Of a stretch of DNA of 64,000 nucleotides, positions 10,182 through 18,119 are shown one piece after another. A model generated the notes under the pieces. It searched no databases. It was not told the DNA's origin and worked only from the letters and a program-made list of their open reading frames with translations. The translations under genes and the position numbers were made by a program. The stretch's first letter is position 1; each line of letters begins with the position of its first letter. Origin of the DNA: Pumilibacter muris (GTDB lineage: Bacteria; Bacillota; Clostridia; Christensenellales; Pumilibacteraceae); assembly GCF_943193045.1 (NCBI RefSeq), contig NZ_CALPCN010000007.1, positions 62,001-126,000 of the forward strand, given 5' to 3'.

Positions 10182-11591
10182 TTATACGTCGTCGAACGTG
10201 TGCTTGCCGCTTCCCACTACGGGAATGGGATATTCCCCCGTAAAACAGCCGCTGCAAAATTTAACGCCTTTTTCTTTTCCTATTGCCACAAGATTGTTTA
10301 AATCCAAATACTCCAAACTGTCGGCGCCTATTTTTTTGCAAATTTCTTCCACCGAAAGATGATTCGCAATTAAATTTTCGACGCTGTCTATATCTGTGCC
10401 GAAATAACAAGGGTGTTTAAACGGCGGGCTCGAAATTCGCAAATGAATTTCCTTAGCGCCCATTTGCCTGAGCGGGGCGAGCATACGGGCGCTCGTGGTG
10501 CCGCGCACAATGGAATCGTCTACGAGAACTATTCTTTTGCCCTCTATTTGTGCTCTCAAAGGATTTAACTTAACGTTCACCGTCCGCTCCCTCATTTTTT
10601 GCGACGGCTCAATAAAACTGCGCCCCATATATCTGTTTTTCACAAACGCGGGCGCATAAGGTATTCCCGATTCCAAACTATAACCGAGCGCCGCGTCAAG
10701 CCCACTGTCGGGCACGCCGCACACTATATCCGCCTCAATAGGCTTTTGGCGGTACAGGGCTCGTCCCATAGTAAGTCTCGACTCATACACGCTCATGCCG
10801 TCTATAAACGAATCCGAACGGGCTATGTATATCATTTCGAACACGCACAAACCTCTGCACGACAAATCTTTTTGCCGCATGTTTTTTTCTTTGCCGAACC
10901 TGTCTATGCTTATCAGTTCGCCGGGCTGCACATCGCGCACAAATTCCGCGCCTATGCAGTCGAGGGCGCAACTCTCGCTTGCGAACACCGTTGCGGAACC
11001 GAGCTTACCCATGCAAAGAGGACGGAAACCGCATTTGTCTCGCGCCGCAATCAATTTTTCAGGCGTTGCTATAACGAGCGAAAAAGCCCCTTCAAGAATG
11101 TTCATAACGTTAAGCACAGCTTTTTCTATATTGCGGCAACAAATCATTTGCTCTATTAAAAGCATGTTTATAATTTCGGAATCGTTTGTGGTGTGAAACA
11201 CCTTTCCGCCTTGATTCACCATTTCGCTTCTGAGCTTTGCCGCGTTGGTTATATTTCCGTTATGCGCGAGCGCGCATGTAAGTTGCGAATGAACGGTTTC
11301 TATCGGTTGGGTATTCTCCACCGTGTTGTTTCCCGTAGTGGAATAGCGAACATGCCCTACGGCAACGTTAGTAGACGGAACGTGCCGCAAAAAATCTCCG
11401 AATATGTCGTTCACAAGCCCAACGTTTTTATGGCAAATAAGCGTGTCGTCGGTGTAAAACGTGGCAATGCCGGCGCCCTCTTGTCCTCTGTGTTGCAAAG
11501 CGAGCAGAGCGGACGCAGTCAAGCCCGCAGCCTGTATCGGCTCGGGACTTATTATTCCGAATATTCCGCATTCTTCGTTAATCTTTCTCAT
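10182..11591 (-). CDS. purF: Amidophosphoribosyltransferase (iron-sulfur type)
   Basis: A 469-aa enzyme for the first committed step of purine synthesis, PRPP plus glutamine to phosphoribosylamine. The N-terminal Ntn-type glutaminase has its nucleophile at Cys8 after a seven-residue propeptide (MRKINEE), so self-cleavage is expected. The PRPP-binding motif IVLVDDSIVRGTTS is in the C-terminal phosphoribosyltransferase domain. All four cysteines expected for the Bacillus-type [4Fe-4S] cluster are recognisable: LCVFEMIY, HPCYFGTD and the CSGCF pair near the C-terminus, which suggests oxygen-sensitive stability control. It lies 11 bases after the ANTAR gene, hence very likely cotranscribed with it. 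Confidence 0.96.
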   Translation of the reverse strand: MRKINEECGIFGIISPEPIQAAGLTASALLALQHRGQEGAGIATFYTDDTLICHKNVGLVNDIFGDFLRHVPSTNVAVGHVRYSTTGNNTVENTQPIETVHSQLTCALAHNGNITNAAKLRSEMVNQGGKVFHTTNDSEIINMLLIEQMICCRNIEKAVLNVMNILEGAFSLVIATPEKLIAARDKCGFRPLCMGKLGSATVFASESCALDCIGAEFVRDVQPGELISIDRFGKEKNMRQKDLSCRGLCVFEMIYIARSDSFIDGMSVYESRLTMGRALYRQKPIEADIVCGVPDSGLDAALGYSLESGIPYAPAFVKNRYMGRSFIEPSQKMRERTVNVKLNPLRAQIEGKRIVLVDDSIVRGTTSARMLAPLRQMGAKEIHLRISSPPFKHPCYFGTDIDSVENLIANHLSVEEICKKIGADSLEYLDLNNLVAIGKEKGVKFCSGCFTGEYPIPVVGSGKHTFDDV

Positions 11592-11602
11592 AATCGTTAT
11601 TG

Positions 11603-12163
11603 TTAAACCTCGTAGGTTTTGAGTATGTCCATAGCCACTTCGGCACGCGTTCTGCGCATGTCCATAGCGCGTTTTTCTATGTGCTTGTGTGCCTGTTCTT
11701 CGGTAAAACCCATGTTTTGCATTAAAACCAGTTTAGCTCTGTTTATCAGTCTCATGTCGTCGAGCTTTTTTAAAAGGTCCCGCTTTTCTTCCACAAGTCT
11801 CGCTATCCGTCTGTTGGTGGCGTGCACCATTTTAATCGCTTGAAATAACGCGACGTGGCTCAAAGGTTTTCCGAGCACTATTATTCCGTCGTCTTCAAGT
11901 CTTCTGGCTATGTCGTCGCTATACAGACCCGCTTCGATAAGAATAACTCCGCCCCCGCGCGACGCGAACCCGCGCGCAAGTTCTCCGCTTCCCGAAAAAT
12001 TGTCGGCGTAAACTATGGTAAGCCCGAAAGCTCTTTCGCTTGCCATTCTTTTAGCCGAAACGGCGTCGAAAGCAAGGGCGATATTTTCGGCGCCCGCCCT
12101 CTTTGCCGCCGACGCAAGAGCGGAAGATATTTGTTTGTTCGTCGCCACAATCAGCGCGTTCAT
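11603..12163 (-). CDS. ANTAR-domain RNA-binding response-regulator-like protein
   Basis: A 186-aa two-domain protein. Residues 1-115 have a receiver fold, with the conserved Lys in LGKPLSH, but the usual phospho-acceptor Asp is not clear (IVYADNF), so it may be a pseudo-receiver. A helical linker (NRRIARLVEEKRDLLKKLDDM) leads to a C-terminal ANTAR domain, about 125-186, with the typical three-helix pattern LINRAKLVLMQNMGFTEEQAHKHIEKRAMDMRRTRAEVA. ANTAR proteins bind paired RNA stem-loops and prevent termination. The ATG at 12163 follows GGAGGAG at 7 bases; an upstream ATG at 12187 would add an Arg run and is less likely. It sits between the GS-like gene and purF. GS-ANTAR pairing is known in clostridia, where it serves nitrogen control. 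Confidence 0.9.
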   Translation of the reverse strand: MNALIVATNKQISSALASAAKRAGAENIALAFDAVSAKRMASERAFGLTIVYADNFSGSGELARGFASRGGGVILIEAGLYSDDIARRLEDDGIIVLGKPLSHVALFQAIKMVHATNRRIARLVEEKRDLLKKLDDMRLINRAKLVLMQNMGFTEEQAHKHIEKRAMDMRRTRAEVAMDILKTYEV

Positions 12164-12204
12164 TCGGCGTCTCCTCCGTAGGAACAACCCATTAAAACCG
12201 CGCG

Positions 12205-12219
12205 GCGCTCTGCGAGCGC
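12205..12219 (-). promoter_or_regulatory. Small GC-rich hairpin between GS-like gene and ANTAR gene
   Basis: GCGCTC and GAGCGC form a perfect 6-bp stem with a 3-base loop in the 90-base spacer. On the transcribed strand it is followed a few bases later by TTTTAAT, so it could be a weak terminator or part of an RNA target. It does not show the paired hexaloop hairpins expected for a canonical ANTAR target. Confidence 0.3.
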
Positions 12220-12253
12220 GATTTTTGCACGCACACTTTTCATACGCTTATCT

Positions 12254-13462
12254 CTACGGATTTTTAGCCTTCCGCTCGGCTCTGAGTTCGCGCACATATT
12301 CGGAAAGTATTTCCTTAGGTATAACGGAACCGAGCCACTCCGACTTTTCGGCGCAATCGAGCGCGGCGGAAAGATTTCGAGGCAAATCCGAAACTTCGGC
12401 AACCGAACGGAGTTTCAGTTTTTTCTCTATACCGTACAGCCCCGCTTCGAGCAACAACGCGAACGCAAGAAAAGGATTGCACATGCAGTCGGCGCTGTTC
12501 ACCTCTATGCCACGCCTGCCGTCCGCGTAATTCAAAACCCTTATGCCCGAAGCGTTGCCGCGCCGTTCGCTGTCGTGAGCGGGCGCTCTCAACTCGTCTA
12601 ACAACACATAACTTTCGGCGGTGGAATACAGCACGGATGTTATGTCGTTCGCCTTAGAAAGAACTCCTTCCGAAAAAGAATCGAGCATCGCGGGCGCGGC
12701 GGGTTTATCGCCTATTCCGCGCAAAGTCAAAGTAATTCTAAGCCCGCTTCCCGCGCTGTTTTCGAGCGGCTTCGGCTCGAACGTAGCGTACATTCCGTTT
12801 AGTCGGCATACATTGCGCACCGCCGACTTAAAGTACAAAAAGTTTTTCGCGGCGCTCGAAGGCTCGGTAGGCATAAAGTCTATTTCGTTCTGTCCGGGTC
12901 CTTCTTCGTGATGGCTCGCCGTGGGTATTATCCCCATGTCTTCAAGATTAAGAATAATGTCGCGGCGCACGTTTTCGCCCTCGTCGTAAGGCGCGCAATC
13001 GAGGTAACCCGCTCTGTCTATCGGCACGGTTGTGGGCACGCCGTCGGAATCGAGCTTAAAAATATAAAACTCGCAATCGGTGGCAATTTCGCACGTTAGC
13101 CCGAGTTTATGCAACTTTTGGTTCGCCGCATCGAGAAGATGCAAAGTGTCGCCTTCATAAAAAGAGCCGTCCGGACGCTTTATATACGCAAGCAAGCTGA
13201 TTACTTCTCCCATCTGCGGACGCCACGGGAGCACCGAAAGCGTTTTAGGGTCGGGGAAAAGAAGCAGGTCGCCCGCGCAATTCGTAAAGCCCCGAACGGC
13301 CGACGAGTTGAACAGGTATCCGTTTTCGAAAATCAACGGCAGTTGTTGCGACACCAGCGAAACGTTTTTATGCCGCCCGAATAAGTCGCAAAACGTGAGC
13401 TTAACGAACTTGACGTCGTTTTCTTCAACGTATTGCAATACTTCTTTCGCAGTACACTTCAT
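12254..13462 (-). CDS. Divergent glutamine synthetase-like protein (possible pseudoenzyme)
   Basis: A 402-aa member of the GSI fold family, shorter than the usual 440-470. Recognisable parts are the beta-grasp N-terminus (VKFVKLTFCDLFGRHKNVSL), the HHEEGPGQNEIDF metal segment (184-196), and IEVNSADCMCNPFLAFALLLEAG (319-341). Aligning by eye with bacterial GSI, several catalytic positions are altered. The metal/glutamate motif GSGMHxH reads GSGLRIT, so the His pair is Arg242 and Thr244. The NRSxxIR loop has Asn303 in place of Arg, and the Arg after IEV is Asn322. One metal Glu is Asp129. I checked the codons for 242-244 on the DNA (AGA ATT ACT). It may have lost synthesis and act as a ligand sensor, or use another substrate. 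It is the first gene of the operon and pairs with the ANTAR regulator. Confidence 0.85.
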   Translation of the reverse strand: MKCTAKEVLQYVEENDVKFVKLTFCDLFGRHKNVSLVSQQLPLIFENGYLFNSSAVRGFTNCAGDLLLFPDPKTLSVLPWRPQMGEVISLLAYIKRPDGSFYEGDTLHLLDAANQKLHKLGLTCEIATDCEFYIFKLDSDGVPTTVPIDRAGYLDCAPYDEGENVRRDIILNLEDMGIIPTASHHEEGPGQNEIDFMPTEPSSAAKNFLYFKSAVRNVCRLNGMYATFEPKPLENSAGSGLRITLTLRGIGDKPAAPAMLDSFSEGVLSKANDITSVLYSTAESYVLLDELRAPAHDSERRGNASGIRVLNYADGRRGIEVNSADCMCNPFLAFALLLEAGLYGIEKKLKLRSVAEVSDLPRNLSAALDCAEKSEWLGSVIPKEILSEYVRELRAERKAKNP

Positions 13463-13488
13463 ACGGTTCTCCTCTAAACATAAAACGT

Positions 13489-13522
13489 GCGTCCGTCATT
13501 TTCCATATCCGCCGACAGACGC
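13489..13522 (-). promoter_or_regulatory. Leader stem-loop upstream of the GS-like operon
   Basis: In the 5' leader, GCGTCTGTC (13514-13522) pairs with GACGGACGC (13489-13497) as a 9-bp stem with one U-G wobble and a 16-base loop, followed by a T-rich stretch (ACGTTTTATGTTT). It lies between the promoter and the ribosome site (AGGAG). This is the natural place for an antitermination or translational control element, but only one hairpin is evident. Confidence 0.4.
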
Positions 13523-13547
13523 CATTATATTTTTTTCAGACATATTT

Positions 13548-13576
13548 ATATTACTATATACCGCCCGAAAAGTCAA
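13548..13576 (-). promoter_or_regulatory. Sigma-A type promoter of the GS-ANTAR-pur-car-pyrG-dap operon
   Basis: TTGACT (13571-13576) and TAATAT (13548-13553) on the minus strand are spaced by 17 bases and followed by a leader of about 80 bases before the ATG at 13462. Confidence 0.65.
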
Positions 13577-13613
13577 TCAATCAACCCGAATTTATCGCAA
13601 TATTAAAAAAGTA

Positions 13614-13660
13614 TTCCTACGTTTGTAGGATATTTGAAAATCCGCAAACAGTTGTAGGAA
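13614..13660. promoter_or_regulatory. GTAGGA operator-like repeats between divergent genes
   Basis: TCCTAC (13615-13620), a 4-base GTTT spacer and GTAGGA (13625-13630) form a perfect inverted repeat. A third copy, GTTGTAGGAA, lies at 13651-13660 in direct orientation. The cluster is between the GS-like operon promoter and the XRE-type gene at 13701, and palindromes of this size suit small XRE repressors. The regulator binding them is an inference. Confidence 0.5.
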
Positions 13661-13700
13661 AATATATATAAAGAGCATAATATTTTAAGGAGTATTGAAA

Positions 13701-13928
13701 ATGAAAATTCCCACAATCAAATTCACGGAAAGATTCAACGAATATATTACTCATAATAACTTAACGATACGGCAAGTGGAACAGCAAACCGAAATCCCCA
13801 ACCAAACGCTTTCGGCGTGGCTTTCGGGCAAGCGTATTCCGAACGCCTATTCTCTTTACGTTTTAGCCGACTACATGGGCTGTTCGGTCGATTATCTTTT
13901 GGGAAGAGTAGACGACGAATTCAGATAA
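13701..13928 (+). CDS. Small XRE-family HTH regulator
   Basis: A 75-aa protein that is almost entirely one helix-turn-helix of the Xre/Cro type: ITHNNLTIRQVEQQTEIPNQTLSAWLSGKRIPNAYSLYVLADYMGCSVDYLLGR. It has no effector domain, so it would act as a simple DNA-binding repressor or cofactor. AAGGAG at 13687-13692 fixes the ATG at 13701 (8-base spacing); a TTG at 13695 is in frame but too close. It is transcribed divergently from the GS-like operon, with GTAGGA repeats between them. Autoregulation and control of the nitrogen operon are both plausible. It ends 45 bases before the convergent phosphohexomutase stop. Confidence 0.85.
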   Translation: MKIPTIKFTERFNEYITHNNLTIRQVEQQTEIPNQTLSAWLSGKRIPNAYSLYVLADYMGCSVDYLLGRVDDEFR

Positions 13929-13973
13929 ACGGAAAGCCCCGCCGCTCCGACGGGACTTATTCAACCACATAAT

Positions 13974-15632
13974 TTATGCGAACATTTTTTCCACTTGCTC
14001 GAACACCGCTTTAAAAATCTTTTCGTTTTCTTCGGGCGTTGAAGCCGCAGTAATATACAGCTTTATAAGCGGTTCCGTGCCCGACGGGCGCACGATTAAC
14101 TTACTGCCGTTTTCAGCCTCGAAAGACAACACGTTCGACTTCGGCAAATCCGCTTCTGTTTGCGTAAGATAATCCACCGTTTTCACTATTTTGCTGTCGC
14201 CGAGTTTAGCGGGAAGATTTTTACGCAAGTCCGACAGAAGCGCGCGCATCTTGGCGTTTCCTTCGGCTCCCGGATATTCGTAAGACTTCAACTTATGTTC
14301 GTAAGTTCCGAATTTAGCGTACAACTCCTCTATGCGGTCTACAAGCGTTTTTCCCTCTTTAAGATAGTGCGCCGTCATTTCGGCAACCAACATACTTGCA
14401 ACAACCGCGTCTTTATCGCGCACATAGCTACCCGAAAGATACCCGTAACTTTCTTCGAATCCGAGCACAAAACGGTTTTGTTCCCCTTTGCTTTCGAGCT
14501 CTCCTATTATTCCGCCTATATATTTAAAGCCTGTAAGCACGCTGTAAAACTCGGCGCCGTATTCCTTAGCCACTTTTTCGGCAAGCCCGGTAGACACGAT
14601 TGTAGACACAATTACGGGCTTAGGCGGAAGAGTTCCGTTTTTCTTTTTGCAACAAAGAATATAATCGGTTAAAAGCACGCCTATTTCGTTGCCCGTCATA
14701 AGTCGGTAATTTCCTTTATGACGCACCGCAGTGCCTATTCTGTCGGCGTCGGGGTCGGTAGCAATCAAAATGTCGCTTCCCTTTTTTTCGGCAAGCGCAA
14801 GTCCGAGTTTGAGCGCTTCCGCCTTTTCGGGATTGGGATAACCGCATGTAGTAAAGTTGCCGTCCGGCATCGACTGTTCGGAAACAACGTCGATTTGCTC
14901 AACGCCCGCGCGCCGTAAGATTTCGGGAACAAGTTTGTAGCCTGTGCCGTTAAGAGGCGAATACGCCACTTTTAAACCATTTGCCGAACCCGTAGACTGC
15001 GCCGCAACGCAAGCAAGATATTTTTCGGTAATTTCTTCGGACGCGTATTCAATGTCTCCTCTTTTCAGATACTTTTCGAAAGATTCCGTTTTAACGTCGA
15101 AAGGTTCAACTTTATTTATATACTCAATCATTTCCCGAGCGGGCTCGTCGGTTAGTTGGCAGCCGTCTGAACCGTAAACCTTATAGCCGTTGTATTTTGC
15201 GGGATTATGACTCGCCGTAATCATAACGCCTATGTCGGCGCCGGTCTCGCGCGTTAAAAACGAAAGAAACGGAGTGGGCATTAGTTCGCGCGTAACTATG
15301 GCTTTAATTCCGTTCGCCGCCATAACGCAAGCTACTTTTTCTTTAAACAAATCGGAATTTATACGACTGTCGCACGACACGGCTACCTTGCGCTGTCCGC
15401 AAGCGCGCATACGCTCGGCAATTCCCTGCGTAACTTTCGCTATGGTTAAAACGTTAAGGCAATTAGTGCCCGCCCCCAACTCGCCGCGCAATCCGCCGGT
15501 TCCGAATTCCAAATCTTTATAAAAAGCGTTTTCTATTGCGCTCGGCTCGTTTTTCATACTTTCGAGCTGCATTTTAATTTGCGCGTCGGTTACCCTCTCA
15601 CACCACATCTTATATTTTTCGGTTGCGTTCAT
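13974..15632 (-). CDS. Phosphoglucomutase/phosphomannomutase
   Basis: A 552-aa alpha-D-phosphohexomutase interconverting hexose 1- and 6-phosphates in the cytosol. Motifs appear in order: phosphoserine loop MITASHNPAKYNGYK, metal loop DPDADRIG, sugar-binding GFEESYGYLSG, and the C-terminal phosphate-binding RPSGTEPLIK. The length is that of the PGM-like clostridial/bacillar group (PgcA type) rather than GlmM (about 450). It would link sugar uptake to glycolysis or to nucleotide-sugar and cell-wall precursor synthesis. The exporter gene upstream ends 44 bases away on the same strand. Glucose versus mannose specificity cannot be read from the motifs. Confidence 0.93.
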   Translation of the reverse strand: MNATEKYKMWCERVTDAQIKMQLESMKNEPSAIENAFYKDLEFGTGGLRGELGAGTNCLNVLTIAKVTQGIAERMRACGQRKVAVSCDSRINSDLFKEKVACVMAANGIKAIVTRELMPTPFLSFLTRETGADIGVMITASHNPAKYNGYKVYGSDGCQLTDEPAREMIEYINKVEPFDVKTESFEKYLKRGDIEYASEEITEKYLACVAAQSTGSANGLKVAYSPLNGTGYKLVPEILRRAGVEQIDVVSEQSMPDGNFTTCGYPNPEKAEALKLGLALAEKKGSDILIATDPDADRIGTAVRHKGNYRLMTGNEIGVLLTDYILCCKKKNGTLPPKPVIVSTIVSTGLAEKVAKEYGAEFYSVLTGFKYIGGIIGELESKGEQNRFVLGFEESYGYLSGSYVRDKDAVVASMLVAEMTAHYLKEGKTLVDRIEELYAKFGTYEHKLKSYEYPGAEGNAKMRALLSDLRKNLPAKLGDSKIVKTVDYLTQTEADLPKSNVLSFEAENGSKLIVRPSGTEPLIKLYITAASTPEENEKIFKAVFEQVEKMFA

Positions 15633-15676
15633 ATTTGTTTGTCCTCCCTTTTATGTTTATAAACAAACGGCTTTCG

Positions 15677-17428
15677 CTATGCCGTTTCTTCATACAACGT
15701 ATACAGCGACTTATAAAGTCCGTTCAAAGCCATAAGCTCGGAATGTGTGCCGCTTTCGGTTATTCCGTTTTCGGTTATAACGTGAATTTTGTCGGCGTTG
15801 CGAACGGTTGTAAGCCTATGCGCTATTATTATGCTCGTTCTGTTTTTGCACAACTCGCCGAGCGACTTTTGCACAACTCTCTCGCTTTCGTTATCGAGAG
15901 CGCTCGTCGCTTCGTCGAGAATAAGTATCGGCGGGTTTTTAAGGAACAGCCGCGCTATGCTTATGCGTTGCTTTTGCCCTCCCGAAAGCCTTACTCCGCG
16001 TTCGCCGCAAGGCGTGTCGTAGCCGTTTTCAAGATTTTCTATAAACTCGTGCGCTCCCGCCGCCGTTGCCGCAGCTATTATTTCGGCGTCGGTAGCGTTC
16101 GGCTTTCCGTACAAAATATTTTCTTTCACCGTTCCGTTAAAAAGATAAACGTTTTGTTGAACTATTCCAACATTGCGCCTAAGTTCTCCGAGCGATATTT
16201 CGGTTACTGGCGTGCCGCCGATTGTAACGGCGCCGCCCTGAACGTCGTACAGGCGCGGAATCAGATTCGCTATTGTTGTTTTACCCGCGCCGCTCGGCCC
16301 CACAAGAGCCACGCTTGTGCCGCTTTTAATGCGCAAATCAAGCTTACTCAAAACTTCCTTTCCCTCTTCGCTATAAGAAAACGTCACATTTGTAAGTTCC
16401 ACGTCGCCGCCGTAATCAACGTCTGACGCGGGAGAAACGGGCTCGGCAAGCTCTACGGGAACGTCCATAATTTCGATAAAGCGATTAAACCCCGATTTTC
16501 CCGTCTGAAACTGTTCGATATACGTTATAATCGTGTCTATCGACGAATAAAGCGTTTGTACGAACAAAACGTAAGTCATAAGGTCCACCCAGTTCAATCC
16601 GCCAATGCCGTTAGCTATAAACAACGTGCCCGCCACTATGGTTATAATATACAGTAATCCCGTAGAAAGAGTTACTTCGCTGAAAAACAGCCCCATGAGC
16701 TTATACGAGCGCTTTTTTATATCAACAAACTCTTTGTTGTCGCGCTCGAACTTTTGCATTTCGACGTTCTCGTTCGCAAACGAACGCACAACAGAAATGC
16801 CCGAAAGAGAATCCTCTATGTTGGAATTTATTTCTCCCACCTTTTTGCGTCGCGCGCGGAAATTCGCTTCGAGTTTGCCGTTAAGCACGAACGCAAGCAA
16901 AACGAACAACGGCATAGCCGCAAAAATAATTAAAGTGAGCCTCACGTTAATAAACATGAGGTAAACGAAAATCCCTATAATGCGCACCGACGCGATAAAC
17001 AATTCTTCGGGGCAATGGTGCGAAAATTCGGTAATATCGAACAGGTCGTTATTTACCCTGCTCATAAGGTCGCCGACCTTGTTTTTATCGTAAAACGACG
17101 CGGGCAATACCATTAGTTTGCCGTAGAGCTCTCTACGCAAATCCGCCTCGAACTTTGTGCCCATAATGTGCCCGACTGTAATCATAAAATATCTGCATGC
17201 CGTTTCTATAAGTTTTACGCCGAGCATAATTCCGCCCACGCCGAGCACAGTTGAAACATGCACACCGCCCGCCGCTTCGAATCTTCCGAGCAACTCGCGC
17301 ACGAGAACGGGAAAAGCGAGCCCCGCAACCGAATACAAAAGAGCGCACAACAAATCAAGCGCAAGCGTACCTTTATACGGCGCGTAATACGGTACGAATC
17401 TTTTAATAAAGCCCTTTTTGTTTTTCAA
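15677..17428 (-). CDS. ABC exporter, fused permease-ATPase
   Basis: A 583-aa half-transporter. Residues 1-310 hold about six membrane helices of the type I exporter fold. Residues 340-583 are the nucleotide-binding domain, with Walker A GPSGAGKT (377-384), signature LSGGQKQRISIARLF, Walker B ILILDEATSALD and the switch His in IIAHRLTTV. It should homodimerise in the membrane; the substrate is unknown (lipid, peptide or drug). The start is a TTG at 17428: no ATG or GTG exists in frame between it and an upstream stop at 17474-17476. A promoter lies at 17501-17530. It is the only ABC ATPase in the window, and it is not of the sugar-import type. Confidence 0.92.
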   Translation of the reverse strand: MKNKKGFIKRFVPYYAPYKGTLALDLLCALLYSVAGLAFPVLVRELLGRFEAAGGVHVSTVLGVGGIMLGVKLIETACRYFMITVGHIMGTKFEADLRRELYGKLMVLPASFYDKNKVGDLMSRVNNDLFDITEFSHHCPEELFIASVRIIGIFVYLMFINVRLTLIIFAAMPLFVLLAFVLNGKLEANFRARRKKVGEINSNIEDSLSGISVVRSFANENVEMQKFERDNKEFVDIKKRSYKLMGLFFSEVTLSTGLLYIITIVAGTLFIANGIGGLNWVDLMTYVLFVQTLYSSIDTIITYIEQFQTGKSGFNRFIEIMDVPVELAEPVSPASDVDYGGDVELTNVTFSYSEEGKEVLSKLDLRIKSGTSVALVGPSGAGKTTIANLIPRLYDVQGGAVTIGGTPVTEISLGELRRNVGIVQQNVYLFNGTVKENILYGKPNATDAEIIAAATAAGAHEFIENLENGYDTPCGERGVRLSGGQKQRISIARLFLKNPPILILDEATSALDNESERVVQKSLGELCKNRTSIIIAHRLTTVRNADKIHVITENGITESGTHSELMALNGLYKSLYTLYEETA

Positions 17429-17500
17429 AGATTTTATGCCCGCTTCGCTTATTGAACGAACTATGCGAAAAATTCAATTTCCGCCTTGCGTCCGTTTTTT

Positions 17501-17530
17501 AGTATACACCATAACTTAGCGGTTTGTCAA
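17501..17530 (-). promoter_or_regulatory. Promoter of the ABC exporter
   Basis: TTGACA (17525-17530) and TATACT (17501-17506) with an 18-base spacer on the minus strand. It lies immediately downstream of the DUF1294 gene, giving the exporter its own start. Confidence 0.7.
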
Positions 17531-17539
17531 GACAACAAT

Positions 17540-17806
17540 TTAAAACGCAAGCAGACAAACGAGCATTGCTGCCACTATATCCAAAAAAGCTAAAAAATAC
17601 ACCGCAATAAATTTCGGTTTTCTGATTTTATGGCGGAACGCAATCATTCCCAACATACCGCCTATGCCGCCGAACAACAGCGCGAGCGTTAAAAGGCACG
17701 CCTCGCTAATGCGCCAACCGCCGGTAACGGCTTTTATTTTGTCGGCTCCGTAAACCGCGAAAACGCACAAATTCCATAAGCCCAAAATAAGCAAAAACCA
17801 AAACAT
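17540..17806 (-). CDS. DUF1294 family small membrane protein
   Basis: An 88-aa integral membrane protein with about three helices. DUF1294 marks are the YGADKIKAVTGGWRISEACLLTLALLFGGIGGMLGMIAFRHKIRKPKF segment (Asp-Lys, then the Arg-Ile-Ser-Glu stretch and Gly-rich helix, then His-Lys). The family has no established function. It starts three bases after the stop of the small acidic protein at 17810 and is therefore cotranscribed with it from the promoter at 18035-18064. Confidence 0.85.
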   Translation of the reverse strand: MFWFLLILGLWNLCVFAVYGADKIKAVTGGWRISEACLLTLALLFGGIGGMLGMIAFRHKIRKPKFIAVYFLAFLDIVAAMLVCLLAF

Positions 17807-17809
17807 ATC

Positions 17810-17998
17810 TTACCAATCCTGCCTTCTGAGCGACTGCGACTTAACGTCGTCGTAAAAATCGAAATACTTTTTCTTTAACGCGTCAAGCTCTTCGAGCTTG
17901 TATCCGAGCATTTCTTCGAGCTCTTCGGGCGCAAAGTCCGACATCGAAACTTCTCCGTCGTATTCTTCGAACAACCGCATCAAATCTCTTTCGGTCAT
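17810..17998 (-). CDS. Small acidic hypothetical protein
   Basis: A 62-aa soluble protein rich in Asp/Glu and aromatic residues, with two predicted helices (RDLMRLFEEYDGEVSMSDFAPEELEEML and KLEELDALKKKYFDFYDDV). I do not recognise a family. The gene is supported by a strong promoter (18035-18064), a good ribosome site (AAAGGAAG upstream of the ATG at 17998) and close linkage to the DUF1294 gene. Its role is unknown. Confidence 0.7.
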   Translation of the reverse strand: MTERDLMRLFEEYDGEVSMSDFAPEELEEMLGYKLEELDALKKKYFDFYDDVKSQSLRRQDW

Positions 17999-18034
17999 AA
18001 AGGTAACTACTTCCTTTCAAATATTCCGAAAAAG

Positions 18035-18064
18035 ATTATAACACGCTATACAAACAAATGTCAA
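18035..18064 (-). promoter_or_regulatory. Promoter of the 62-aa protein/DUF1294 pair
   Basis: TTGACA (18059-18064) and TATAAT (18035-18040) on the minus strand, 18-base spacer, about 35 bases upstream of the ATG at 17998. Confidence 0.8.
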
Positions 18065-18119
18065 ACGCATAAACCGCGAGAAAAATCGAGCTTTTGCGGC
18101 AATATAATAAAATAGTAAC

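Noticed and set aside
13935-13960. GC-rich imperfect hairpin between the XRE gene and phosphohexomutase as terminator
   Set aside because: The stem has a mismatch and is not followed by a T run on either strand; support is too weak.
18065-18119. Terminator for locus A after the SIS gene
   Set aside because: Only a 4-bp CCGC/GCGG stem with a long loop can be drawn; not convincing.
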